NCBI GenBank assembly: GCA_007117565.1
Contig: SKGG01000099.1
Span: 1 to 7,699, forward strand
DNA from: Candidatus Izemoplasma sp.
GTDB lineage: Bacteria > Bacillota_I > Bacilli_A > Izemoplasmatales > Izemoplasmataceae
Direction: 5' to 3'
Length of the DNA: 7,699 nt
Part shown: one piece after another, positions 1 to 6,198 of the stretch
How positions within the stretch are numbered: the first letter of the stretch is position 1
How the letters are laid out: every line of letters starts with the position of its first letter
Notes under the pieces: generated by a model
The model's input: the letters and a program-made list of their open reading frames with translations, nothing else
What the model was told of the DNA's origin: nothing
The model's database searches: none
Position numbers and translations under genes: made by a program

Positions 1-1032
1 GGGATTGGCCAAGAACACATGGCGCTTATCCCACCGCATGAAGACATCGTGACGATGGCCATGGAAGCCGCGTATGACATCGTACAAGGCGAAGAAGAAC
101 GGATTGATTTAATCTTATTTGCTTCAGAATCAGGGGTTGATTTCTCAAAGTCTGCGGGCAACTATGTCCATAAAATGTTAGGGATTCAACCACGGACACG
201 CGTGCTTGAAGTGAAGCAAGCATGTTACGCTTGTAGTGGCGCGCTTCAGTTGGCCTCTGATTATGTAAGAGCACATCCCGAAAAAAAAGCGCTCGTCCTC
301 TCAAGCGATGTCGCTTGGTATGGTTTTGAAAGCGCCGGTGAGGTCACCCAAGGGGCGGGTGCAATCGCACTCTTAGTGTCAGCAAGTCCACGTTTGGCTG
401 TGGTACATCCAGGCGAAGTCGTGGTGGATGATTTACCTGATTTTTATCGTCCAAGCTACAGCGAAGTCCCTGTGGTGGATGGTAAGTTATCGATTCGTTG
501 TTATCAAGATATGTTAAAAAAAGTGGCGCCTGAGACACCGTACCTTTATACGTGTTTTCATATGCCTTTTGCGAACATGGCCAATAAAGCCAACGCCGTC
601 TTACCGCATCCTATGAGTCAAGAAAAAGTAGATTTAACCAAAGCGTTTGGACGATATATTGGTAATATTTACAATGGGTCTTTATACCTTAGTTTACTCT
701 CAGTGCTAACCCATGCGAAAGAGCCTCTTGCCAATCAAACCATCGGTATGTTTTCTTACGGATCTGGTGCGATTGGTGAATATTTTACGGTAACATTAAC
801 GCCAACGTATGATCGTTGGATCGCAAGAGACGCTTGGTTAGAGCATTTAAACCAACGCACGGCCGTTTCCTTTGAAGACTACGAAACACTCATGAAGGCG
901 TTCTCTGAAAAAGAACACATGAGTGACTATCAACCACCTAAAACCTGGACCACCAAACGAAATCGATTTGTCCTTGATAAAATTCAACAAGGTCATCGAT
1001 ATTATAAAAAAACAGCTGACTCGAATGCATGA
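1..1032 (+). CDS. mvaS: hydroxymethylglutaryl-CoA synthase (5' end outside window)
   Basis: HMG-CoA synthase condenses acetyl-CoA with acetoacetyl-CoA to HMG-CoA, the first committed step of the cytosolic mevalonate pathway. The frame is open from base 1 (GIGQEH precedes the Met at base 19), and GIGQ is a conserved internal motif, so the ATG at 19 is not the start; by comparison with the family about 35-40 N-terminal residues are missing. The catalytic triad is visible: Glu at 127-129 in SESGVDFSK, nucleophilic Cys at 223-225 in QACYACSG, and His at 559-561 in CFHMPF. The conserved NIYNGSLYLSL and FSYGSGAIGEYF blocks follow. A Cys occurs three residues after the catalytic Cys where I expect Ala or similar. 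The stop TGA lies inside a terminator hairpin. The gene converges on the fni end of the mevalonate operon, leaving 11 bp between stop codons. Identification is very secure; the promoter is outside the window. Confidence 0.97.
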   Translation, partial: GIGQEHMALIPPHEDIVTMAMEAAYDIVQGEEERIDLILFASESGVDFSKSAGNYVHKMLGIQPRTRVLEVKQACYACSGALQLASDYVRAHPEKKALVLSSDVAWYGFESAGEVTQGAGAIALLVSASPRLAVVHPGEVVVDDLPDFYRPSYSEVPVVDGKLSIRCYQDMLKKVAPETPYLYTCFHMPFANMANKANAVLPHPMSQEKVDLTKAFGRYIGNIYNGSLYLSLLSVLTHAKEPLANQTIGMFSYGSGAIGEYFTVTLTPTYDRWIARDAWLEHLNQRTAVSFEDYETLMKAFSEKEHMSDYQPPKTWTTKRNRFVLDKIQQGHRYYKKTADSNA

Positions 1033-1046
1033 GTCAGCTTTTTTTA
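1014..1046. terminator. bidirectional rho-independent terminator between mvaS and fni
   Basis: A perfect 9-bp stem (AGCTGACTC at 1014-1022, GAGTCAGCT at 1031-1039) encloses an 8-nt loop and is followed by seven T on the + strand (1039-1045). On the - strand the same stem is followed, after one G, by seven T (complement of 1006-1012), so it can end both mvaS and fni transcripts. The stem encodes the last residues of HMG-CoA synthase and the mvaS stop codon sits at the loop/stem boundary. Confidence 0.93.
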
Positions 1047-2051
1047 ACCTTGTCTTTGGTTGATGAACTGTTGCAAAGGACCGTCAAAGATCAATCTTTT
1101 CTCACGAAGAGATGCGATGTTTGGCGCATTTAAAATCGCCATAATAAGACAAATATCCTTTAGAAATTGATCGGTGATGGCGATGGCCTCATCCAAAGAA
1201 TGATGTTGCACGAGTTTGAGGAAATATCCACTTAAGCCCACCATCTTAGCGCCTAACGCTAACGCTTTGACCACATCAAATGCCCCTCTGACACCGCCAC
1301 TCGCAAAGACAGTTAGTGACGATGTTTTTGCTTCTAAAAGCGATTCAACGGTTGAGAAGCCAAAGTCATCAAAATGGGTTAAAGGGTACTTTCTACGAGC
1401 ATTTTCAATGGTGATAAAATTGGTGCCACCACGGCCTGAAACGTCCACGTACTTAACGCCGAGTGAGGCGAAGTGATCCAGTGAAGGTTTGGCAATACCG
1501 AAGCCAACTTCTTTCACCACGATAGGGACAGGGACTGTTTTCAACATACTTTCTAAACGTGCTTCCCAAAACGAAAAATCGCGGTCACCTTCGGGCATAA
1601 CAATTTCTTGCGCTGAATTTAAATGGATTTGTAAGGCGTTGGCCTTCAATAGTTGAACGGCTTTTAAAGCCCCATCAAGCGTTTGTGATAAGCCGACATT
1701 AGCCAGTATAAAGCCCTTTGGATGATGGTCTCTTATGACACGGAAACTTTCATTCCATTGACTGTCTTTGATGGCGGCTGAGACCGAGCCACTCGCCATA
1801 GGAAGATTAAAATGGGCTGCCAATTTAGCCAATTTGATGTTCATCTCTTTTGCGCGGTCGCTTCCGCCAGACATGGCATTAATGTAAATAGGGTGTTCAA
1901 AACGCCAATCAAACACTTCAACTGAAGCGTCAATATTTTTAGTATCTAGTCGAGCAAGTGCCTCAGGCACAAAACGGACACGATCAAAATCGTTCGTTTT
2001 TGTTGGTTGTTTTAACGCTTGTTCAATGTGGTCGTCTTTTCGATTACTCAT
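1044..2051 (-). CDS. fni: isopentenyl-diphosphate delta-isomerase, type 2 (FMN-dependent)
   Basis: Interconverts IPP and DMAPP using reduced FMN and Mg2+; cytosolic TIM-barrel enzyme, 335 residues, normal for the family. Motifs in order: RKDDHI at residues 4-9, AMSGGS (59-64), the SGSVSAAI loop (87-94), NVGLSQ (118-123), HLNSAQE (143-149) with the Gln and Glu that I expect at the substrate/Mg site, VVKEVGFG (178-185), DVSGRGGTNF (203-212) and ASGGVRGAFDVVKALALGA (250-268) for flavin phosphate binding. The frame is open 20 codons further upstream, but those codons lie inside mvaK2; the ATG at 2051 is chosen because AAGGAG lies 7 nt before it, homologues begin at this point, and it gives an ATGA overlap with the mvaK2 stop. 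The family's usual Trp in a WG.PT-like stretch is Phe here (DDFGFST). Last gene of the operon. Confidence 0.96.
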   Translation of the reverse strand: MSNRKDDHIEQALKQPTKTNDFDRVRFVPEALARLDTKNIDASVEVFDWRFEHPIYINAMSGGSDRAKEMNIKLAKLAAHFNLPMASGSVSAAIKDSQWNESFRVIRDHHPKGFILANVGLSQTLDGALKAVQLLKANALQIHLNSAQEIVMPEGDRDFSFWEARLESMLKTVPVPIVVKEVGFGIAKPSLDHFASLGVKYVDVSGRGGTNFITIENARRKYPLTHFDDFGFSTVESLLEAKTSSLTVFASGGVRGAFDVVKALALGAKMVGLSGYFLKLVQHHSLDEAIAITDQFLKDICLIMAILNAPNIASLREKRLIFDGPLQQFINQRQG

Positions 2052-3091
2052 TCTAGCACTCCTTGTATGGCCGATTGAATCAGAGGATAAGGGCTTTGAA
2101 CCACTCGCCAATCGCCGAGTTTGAATGCGTCTTTGGTGAGGCTAACAAGGTAGTTATCGCCGCCACCCGCACCAGAAAATTTACTGGCTTCAAGCCAGGG
2201 TTGATACTGTTTATCTAACGTCTCATAGGCATCGATAAAAAGTGGCGCTTGTGTGATCTGTGCGAGTTTAGTGTGCAAGTCACGTTGAAGATGCATGACT
2301 TGGTTAAACTGGCTAAACGTGCCTTTCATTAAGGCGTTTTTTGCCTTGATCACCGATTGATCCATTGCTTGAAGCCACGAGGCAGCTTCTTTGGATTGGA
2401 AAAATGGTGCGACCGCAGAAACAAGTGTTTCTGAAGGCGTCTTAACGCCTGTGTTAAAGATCAGCAGAGGGATTTTTGGGTGCTTTAGAGGTTCGCACAC
2501 GAGTCCTTGCCATGGTTGTTCAACGATGTCTTTCAAATCTCCTTTAAGATTCGATAGCCACGATGCATCTACTTTATGGTAGAATAGCGTCTCTTTAAAA
2601 CTGCTGGTGGCCATATCACCAAAAGAATTTGTGTGTTGTCTAGACCATTGCGAATAGATGGCCATTTTTGTCAGTGTCAGCGCATCTAGGGTGATGCCTG
2701 CCCACTGCGTTAAGGCATCGCATAAGCCGACCACTAAGGCTGCCGATGAGCCAAGACCATAGGAATGGTGTTGCGCATCATCTAAGCCACTGTTAATAGC
2801 AATCTCACAAGGTGTTAGAGGAAACCCTTTTTGTTGGAGGTAGCGTATCGCTGTTTCAATGGCTAGCGCCCAAGGCTTGAAGTCATGATCAACGGCTTTG
2901 AAAGTTGTCATGTCAAATAAAATAGGCTTACTAAAGTGCGCACTACGTAAACTGCTACGAGTTGACGGCTTTAAAGTGATATTAAGCGTACTTTTAGTTG
3001 TTAAAATGAGCGCATGTGTGCCATAAACGACGCCATATTCACCCATGATGTAAAGTTTTCCAGGTGTGTTAATGGTCAGTGTCTTTTTCAC
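2048..3091 (-). CDS. mvaK2: phosphomevalonate kinase
   Basis: GHMP-superfamily kinase converting 5-phosphomevalonate to 5-diphosphomevalonate with ATP. The 347-residue product shows the N-terminal PGKLYIMGEYGVVYG block (10-24), the GHMP phosphate loop YGLGSSAALVVG (111-122) and the C-terminal SGAGGGD motif (306-312). The residue after GGGD is Asn, where Cys is common in this family. Start is GTG at 3091, with AAGGAG 9 nt upstream; this places the first 23 bp inside the end of mvaD, so translation is probably coupled. PGKL lies close to the N-terminus as in other bacterial phosphomevalonate kinases, which supports this start. The stop TGA overlaps the fni ATG by one ATGA. It could be confused with mevalonate kinase, but the GEY (rather than GEH) motif and the operon position favour MvaK2. 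Confidence 0.95.
   Translation of the reverse strand: MKKTLTINTPGKLYIMGEYGVVYGTHALILTTKSTLNITLKPSTRSSLRSAHFSKPILFDMTTFKAVDHDFKPWALAIETAIRYLQQKGFPLTPCEIAINSGLDDAQHHSYGLGSSAALVVGLCDALTQWAGITLDALTLTKMAIYSQWSRQHTNSFGDMATSSFKETLFYHKVDASWLSNLKGDLKDIVEQPWQGLVCEPLKHPKIPLLIFNTGVKTPSETLVSAVAPFFQSKEAASWLQAMDQSVIKAKNALMKGTFSQFNQVMHLQRDLHTKLAQITQAPLFIDAYETLDKQYQPWLEASKFSGAGGGDNYLVSLTKDAFKLGDWRVVQSPYPLIQSAIQGVLE
2059..2064 (-). promoter_or_regulatory. ribosome-binding site of fni
   Basis: AAGGAG lies 7 nt upstream of the ATG at 2051, inside mvaK2. It selects this ATG over the longer in-frame extension within mvaK2. Confidence 0.85.
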
Positions 3092-4031
3092 AAAGCACCG
3101 CTCCTTTTTGTGCTACTTGACTGATGAGCATCTCTGGCCACCCATGCGCTTCGAGCCAAAGCTTAATGGCCAAACTTTCGCTTTCACGGTGAATCAGTTT
3201 AACATTGGGTCCTGCGTCCATCGTACAGTAAGCTTCGAATAAGCCTTCTTTACGTGCGGCTTGTACCCCTTTTATCAGTGCTTTAGAGGCGTCTGTCAAA
3301 TAGTGAATAGGCGGCTTGGCATCGGCGCAAACGGCGTGCATCGCCAAGGCATTGTCCTCAGCAACCTTCCCTAATTTCGAAAAATCTTTATCATTTAAGG
3401 CCTGTTTAAATGTCACCGTATCCTCATGTGCCCGCTTGACCCACTGTGCATAACTTGGGGCGGTTTGCACGGTCTGCTTCATGGCTTCCGTTGACCCGAT
3501 CGATTTGACGCCATCAAAGAGCACAATGACCCCAAGGACCACGTCATTAAAAGGCCAATCTAACGATTGAATGGCGCCATTGGTTTGCCATTCCACGCAG
3601 CCCCCTAAAAGACTGCGTATGGCAGACCCTGAGCCTTTTTTTGTTAAACGTGCCAAAGACTCAAAGTCTTTAGGTGTTCCATAATAATGTTGTGCGGCTA
3701 ATGCTAACGCCGCAAAGGCACTTGCGGAAGACGCTAAACCAGCCGCAGTCGGACCTGTGTTATGTGTGATAATGGTTAAGCTTAACGTTTTTTCATGGGT
3801 AAATAGACTTAAAAATTGATGTACTTTGGCTTTGGTTTTTTCGTCTTCTTGACCGTTTATTGTGAAATGAAGACCAGGGGTTTGGCTTTCTTCTAACGTC
3901 GTGATGGTGTGATAAAGATCTAAGCTCAACGAGATGGAAGGATTGTAGGGCAGTACTTCATGCTCGTCTTTCTTCCCCCAATACTTAATCAATGCAATGT
4001 TGATGGGCGCTTTAACACAAACACGTTTCAC
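3069..4031 (-). CDS. mvaD: diphosphomevalonate decarboxylase
   Basis: ATP-dependent decarboxylation of 5-diphosphomevalonate to isopentenyl diphosphate. The 320-residue protein has the family signature ALIKYWGK (13-20), the substrate-binding LPYNPSISLSLD (27-38), the phosphate loop GPTAAGLASSASAFAAL (93-109), the GSGSAIRSLLGGCVEW segment (133-148) with the conserved Arg 139, and MDAGPNVK (271-278) carrying the catalytic Asp 272. The start is a GTG at 4031 whose GTGA overlaps the TGA of mvaK1; a strong AAGGGAGG is placed 7 nt upstream. The 3' end runs 23 bp into mvaK2. Length, motif order and neighbours all agree. Confidence 0.97.
   Translation of the reverse strand: MKRVCVKAPINIALIKYWGKKDEHEVLPYNPSISLSLDLYHTITTLEESQTPGLHFTINGQEDEKTKAKVHQFLSLFTHEKTLSLTIITHNTGPTAAGLASSASAFAALALAAQHYYGTPKDFESLARLTKKGSGSAIRSLLGGCVEWQTNGAIQSLDWPFNDVVLGVIVLFDGVKSIGSTEAMKQTVQTAPSYAQWVKRAHEDTVTFKQALNDKDFSKLGKVAEDNALAMHAVCADAKPPIHYLTDASKALIKGVQAARKEGLFEAYCTMDAGPNVKLIHRESESLAIKLWLEAHGWPEMLISQVAQKGAVLCEKDTDH
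3101..3106 (-). promoter_or_regulatory. ribosome-binding site fixing the GTG start of mvaK2
   Basis: AAGGAG lies 9 nt before the GTG at 3091 and within the mvaD reading frame. It supports a start that creates a 23-bp overlap with mvaD. Confidence 0.8.
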
Positions 4032-4954
4032 GAAAAATCCTCCCTTAAGTTAAGCACCCAGTAACGTCGGTAACCCGCCTCATGAAAGGTCTCAATCACA
4101 TGGTCTAGTGTTGTTTTCGTATCCATCAACGCCATCATACATCCCCCAAGGCCACCACCAGTAAGCTTAGCGCCAAGCGCGCCATGTTGAAGCGCTAACT
4201 CACACATGTCATCTAATGTTTTAGCAGAAACCCCGAGTGCTTTTAAATGGGTGTGTGCCTCATTCATGTAATGGCCCAGTGTGTTTAGGGTTGCGGTGTG
4301 GAGGGTCTCAATAAAGGTTTTACTTAAGCTTCCCAAGATCGCAATGTGTTGTTGGGTCTTTGAATCATCCATGGTTGAACGAATGCTTAATACCGCGTCT
4401 TTTGTACGGCCTTTTAAACCACTATCCATGACTAAAAGGTAGCCTTCTCGTTTAAGCTCAATAAAATGACTGGCTTCCCCTTTCATAAACCGCAATGGTT
4501 TTTCATACGCGATGACTGTCGCATCCACGCCGCTGGGTTTTTCATGCGCAAGGGCTTCAGCGTACTGAATCCACTCATAAAGAACAGGCAGTTCTAAAGG
4601 GCGATCAAAATAATCATAAAAGGTGCGTGTTAAGGCAGCCGCTATGGCCGCCGAAGAACCCATGCCTGCGGCTAAAGGCATGTTTAAGTCAATTTCAACC
4701 AACAGAGGCGGTGAGGCGAAATGTTCTTTGAGTTGAAAAAAGAGCGCTTGAATGGGTTTAAACAAATTGGGCGCATTTGTGACGAGTCCTGTATAAAAAG
4801 GGCTGATTAAACGATCCTTTGTGGAGGATTGTAAAGAGACATCGACGGAGGCACTTTTAAGTGGCAGCGCGAGCGCTTCGTGTCCATAGACTACGGCGTG
4901 CTCCCCTATCCAGATGACTTTACCATACCCTTGCTTTTTACTCATTGCTGTCAT
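4028..4954 (-). CDS. mvaK1: mevalonate kinase
   Basis: Phosphorylates mevalonate to 5-phosphomevalonate; first gene of the operon. The 308-residue GHMP kinase has GKVIWIGEHAVVYG (11-24), phosphate loop PLAAGMGSSAAIAAAL (93-108), the catalytic Asp 144 in KPSGVDAT, and KLTGGGLGGCMMAL (263-276), a variant typical of Gram-positive MvaK1. The frame is open upstream to 5149, but that extension reads through a terminator and a tRNA gene and is rejected. Two ATGs are plausible: 4954 (MTAMSKK) and 4945 (MSKK). I chose 4954 because a short upstream ORF ends in an ATGA overlap with it and the length before the GK motif matches known kinases; its own Shine-Dalgarno (GAAAGAAAG, about 12 nt away) is weak. 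The stop overlaps the mvaD GTG. Confidence 0.93.
   Translation of the reverse strand: MTAMSKKQGYGKVIWIGEHAVVYGHEALALPLKSASVDVSLQSSTKDRLISPFYTGLVTNAPNLFKPIQALFFQLKEHFASPPLLVEIDLNMPLAAGMGSSAAIAAALTRTFYDYFDRPLELPVLYEWIQYAEALAHEKPSGVDATVIAYEKPLRFMKGEASHFIELKREGYLLVMDSGLKGRTKDAVLSIRSTMDDSKTQQHIAILGSLSKTFIETLHTATLNTLGHYMNEAHTHLKALGVSAKTLDDMCELALQHGALGAKLTGGGLGGCMMALMDTKTTLDHVIETFHEAGYRRYWVLNLREDFS
4039..4046 (-). promoter_or_regulatory. ribosome-binding site fixing the GTG start of mvaD
   Basis: AAGGGAGG lies 7 nt upstream of the GTG at 4031, inside the last codons of mvaK1. It is the strongest Shine-Dalgarno in the window and justifies the non-ATG start. Confidence 0.85.
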
Positions 4955-4977
4955 AGTATCATGTCGCTTTCTTTCAT
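4951..4977 (-). CDS. possible 8-codon leader ORF upstream of mvaK1
   Basis: An ATG at 4977 opens an 8-residue frame (MKESDMIL) whose TGA overlaps the mvaK1 ATG at 4954 as ATGA, the same junction type used between other genes of this operon. A purine-rich AAAGAGAG ends 5 nt before its ATG. Its sequence has no run of one amino acid, so it does not look like a classical attenuator peptide. It may serve translational coupling of mvaK1, whose own Shine-Dalgarno is weak, or be chance. If the nearby TATACT is the real -10, the RNA would start only a few bases before this ATG. Confidence 0.35.
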   Translation of the reverse strand: MKESDMIL

Positions 4978-4990
4978 AATTACTCTCTTT

Positions 4991-4996
4991 AGTATA
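4991..4996 (-). promoter_or_regulatory. putative -10 element of the mevalonate operon
   Basis: TATACT (5 of 6 matches to TATAAT) lies between the tRNA-Pro terminator and mvaK1 on the - strand. No convincing -35 hexamer is seen at 16-18 bp, and the TG in front is one base too close for a proper extended -10. A promoter is expected here because the tRNA upstream has its own terminator. The poor -35 fits an activated or otherwise regulated promoter, but this is inference. Confidence 0.45.
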
Positions 4997-5020
4997 CACG
5001 ACTTCTGAAATGAAGCGTGT
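4996..5020. repeat. imperfect inverted repeat over the mvaK1 promoter
   Basis: ACACG-A-CTTC (4996-5005) and GAAGCGTGT (5012-5020) form 9 pairs with one bulged A and a 6-base centre. The repeat abuts the putative -10 and fills the spacer and part of the -35 region. Candidate operator; alternatively a second hairpin backing up the tRNA-Pro terminator. Confidence 0.45.
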
Positions 5021-5030
5021 GTTAGAAATA

Positions 5031-5063
5031 AAAAAATCGTCATGACTTTTGAAGCCATGACGA
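5031..5063 (-). terminator. rho-independent terminator after tRNA-Pro
   Basis: On the - strand TCGTCATG pairs with CATGACGA (8 bp), extended inward by a G-U and three further pairs around a 3-base loop, then followed by a T run (complement of 5031-5036). It begins 15 bases after the tRNA 3' end and insulates the mevalonate operon from the tRNA promoter. Confidence 0.9.
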
Positions 5064-5078
5064 CGATTTAGTTTGAAA

Positions 5079-5155
5079 TGGTCGGGACGACAAGATTTGA
5101 ACTTGCGACCTCTTGCACCCCATACAAGCGCGCTACCAAACTGCGCCACGTCCCG
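5079..5155 (-). tRNA. tRNA-Pro (anticodon GGG)
   Basis: A 77-base cloverleaf: acceptor CGGGACG/CGTCCCG, D stem GCGC/GCGC with AGTTTGGTA loop, anticodon stem CTTGT/GCAAG with loop ATGGGGT (anticodon GGG, reading CCC and CCU), T stem GCAAG/CTTGT with loop TTCAAAT, discriminator A and encoded CCA. The C1-G72 pair and A73 are proline identity features, and the A32-U38 pair is a known hallmark of tRNA-Pro(GGG). Transcribed alone from its own promoter to its own terminator. Confidence 0.97.
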
Positions 5156-5165
5156 ACGCCCATTT

Positions 5166-5174
5166 ATTATATCA
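5166..5174 (-). promoter_or_regulatory. extended -10 promoter of tRNA-Pro
   Basis: TGATATAAT on the - strand is a perfect extended -10 (TGn plus TATAAT), 10 bases before the first tRNA base. The -35 region is T-rich without a clear TTGACA, as expected for extended -10 promoters. Confidence 0.75.
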
Positions 5175-5196
5175 AAAAACGCTTAAGATAAAAGTG

Positions 5197-5230
5197 AAAA
5201 AAGAAAAAAATACACAATTACGTGTATTTT
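5197..5230 (-). terminator. terminator of the ADP-ribosylglycohydrolase-like gene
   Basis: On the - strand AAAATACAC (5230-5222) and GTGTATTTT (5215-5207) form a 9-bp stem, then a T-rich tail. The stop codon of the gene (5218-5220) lies in the loop, so the stem's first arm is coding. The stem is AT-rich and therefore weaker than the others in the window. Confidence 0.7.
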
Positions 5231-6090
5231 CTTCTCAGTGTCTCGCTCCAGAGTTGTGGAATGTTAGCTTGGGTCCCATAAAGTGCCCCAATCAATAATC
5301 CGCGATCACAACTGGCGCCCCCGATTTGGGTGTTGAGCTCAATCGCTTCTTGATAGTTTTTCGTGTGAGCTAGAATATGGAGCGTAAGCGGTACCGCATG
5401 ATTAATGTGACACGCGGTGTTAATGGTTTTTATCACTTCATCCGTATTTGGATTTTCGAGCGCTAAGGTCACGAAGGTTTGGTAACTTGGAGGTACGAGG
5501 CTTAAATGGTTTTTTAAAGTTTCTTTTGGTGTGTGTTCCTTTAGCCCTTCACGAATGTGATCAAAAAGGTCATAAAGTTTAGGATAATCTGTATGACTTG
5601 TAAAGGCTTGTGCTAAATCCCAAGCCACTTCATTGCTCAAACCTAAAGCTTTAGCAGCAATATAAGGCGCAAAACCAACCATTTGATCATCATTGATTGG
5701 TTTGGGTTCAAAATCCAACTTCAACGCTTCGATTAAGCGGTTGTACACTAAATCACGTCCGTAAGATTCAACATAACCAACGTAGTGACCACCTGGTTTA
5801 ATCGCTTCATAAACTAAGTTTAAATAATCTTCGCGTGAAAACGATGGGGTTCGCTTTAACGCTTCATAAAGCCATAGGGTGATGTCCCCTTGGAAGGAAA
5901 GATCCCCTACTTTTGCGTGCGGGTAACCATAAAAGGCTTTTTTGGCTGCGTCATAATGATGTTTTTCAACCGGTTGGAAGACCAACGATTGTGTTTTACT
6001 GAGTTCTGTTAAGTAAGGTTTGTTATAAACCCAATTGAATCCTAGGGCGGCTGCGTTACCGATTAATGCTGCGTCTAATAGTCGTTTCAT
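5218..6090 (-). CDS. ADP-ribosylglycohydrolase-family protein with altered metal-site motifs
   Basis: The family (DraG/ARH fold) removes ADP-ribose from proteins or related conjugates using a dinuclear Mg site; many bacterial members have no known substrate. Family-like blocks here are GNAAALGFNWVYN (11-23), FQGDITLWLYEAL (66-78), DDQMVGFAPYIAAKALG (134-150), SHTDYP (165-170) and N-x-x-x-GGASCDRGLLIGALYG (253-272). As I recall the subfamily, the first block usually reads D-A-a-a-L-G-x-H-W-x-Y-D and the last G-G-D, so this copy has Asn, Asn, Asn and Ala at positions often acidic or catalytic. It may be inactive, metal-independent or a ligand-binding variant. All-alpha, no signal peptide or membrane segment seen; 290 residues is a normal length. 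Start ATG 6090 has GAGGTGA 4 nt upstream. It is monocistronic, with tRNA genes on both sides; function unknown. Confidence 0.8.
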   Translation of the reverse strand: MKRLLDAALIGNAAALGFNWVYNKPYLTELSKTQSLVFQPVEKHHYDAAKKAFYGYPHAKVGDLSFQGDITLWLYEALKRTPSFSREDYLNLVYEAIKPGGHYVGYVESYGRDLVYNRLIEALKLDFEPKPINDDQMVGFAPYIAAKALGLSNEVAWDLAQAFTSHTDYPKLYDLFDHIREGLKEHTPKETLKNHLSLVPPSYQTFVTLALENPNTDEVIKTINTACHINHAVPLTLHILAHTKNYQEAIELNTQIGGASCDRGLLIGALYGTQANIPQLWSETLRRKYT

Positions 6091-6094
6091 GGAA

Positions 6095-6116
6095 TCACCT
6101 CGAGCTCATTATAACA
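6095..6116 (-). promoter_or_regulatory. extended -10 promoter and RBS of the ADP-ribosylglycohydrolase-like gene
   Basis: TGTTATAAT (6116-6108) is a perfect extended -10 sequence, 17 bases before the ATG, and GAGGTGA (6101-6095) is the Shine-Dalgarno. The predicted 5' leader is only about 10 bases long. No good -35 is visible. Confidence 0.65.
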
Positions 6117-6161
6117 AAGAACGATAGGTTACGGATTTTAGATACTTTTTTATCTTCTTCA

Positions 6162-6189
6162 TTTACAAGACTTTAAAATGCGGTATAAT
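6162..6189 (+). promoter_or_regulatory. promoter of tRNA-Arg
   Basis: TTTACA (6162-6167) and TATAAT (6184-6189) are separated by 16 bp. The predicted start site falls about 3 bases before the mature tRNA 5' end. It diverges from the promoter of the preceding - strand gene with about 45 bp between elements. Confidence 0.8.
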
Positions 6190-6198
6190 TGTAGTGCT

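Noticed and set aside
26..538. Minus-strand open frames within mvaS
   Set aside because: They lie opposite a conserved enzyme, have no family resemblance and no ribosome-binding sites.
2052..2111. 20-codon N-terminal extension of the isomerase
   Set aside because: It lies wholly inside mvaK2; the ATG at 2051 has a well-placed AAGGAG and matches the usual family N-terminus.
4955..5149. N-terminal extension of mevalonate kinase by 65 codons
   Set aside because: It translates tRNA-Pro and its terminator, and homologues begin just before the GKVIWIGEH motif.
5113..5298. Plus-strand frame across tRNA-Pro and the end of the ADP-ribosylglycohydrolase-like gene
   Set aside because: It begins inside the antisense of a tRNA and overlaps a conserved gene; low-complexity lysine stretch, no support.
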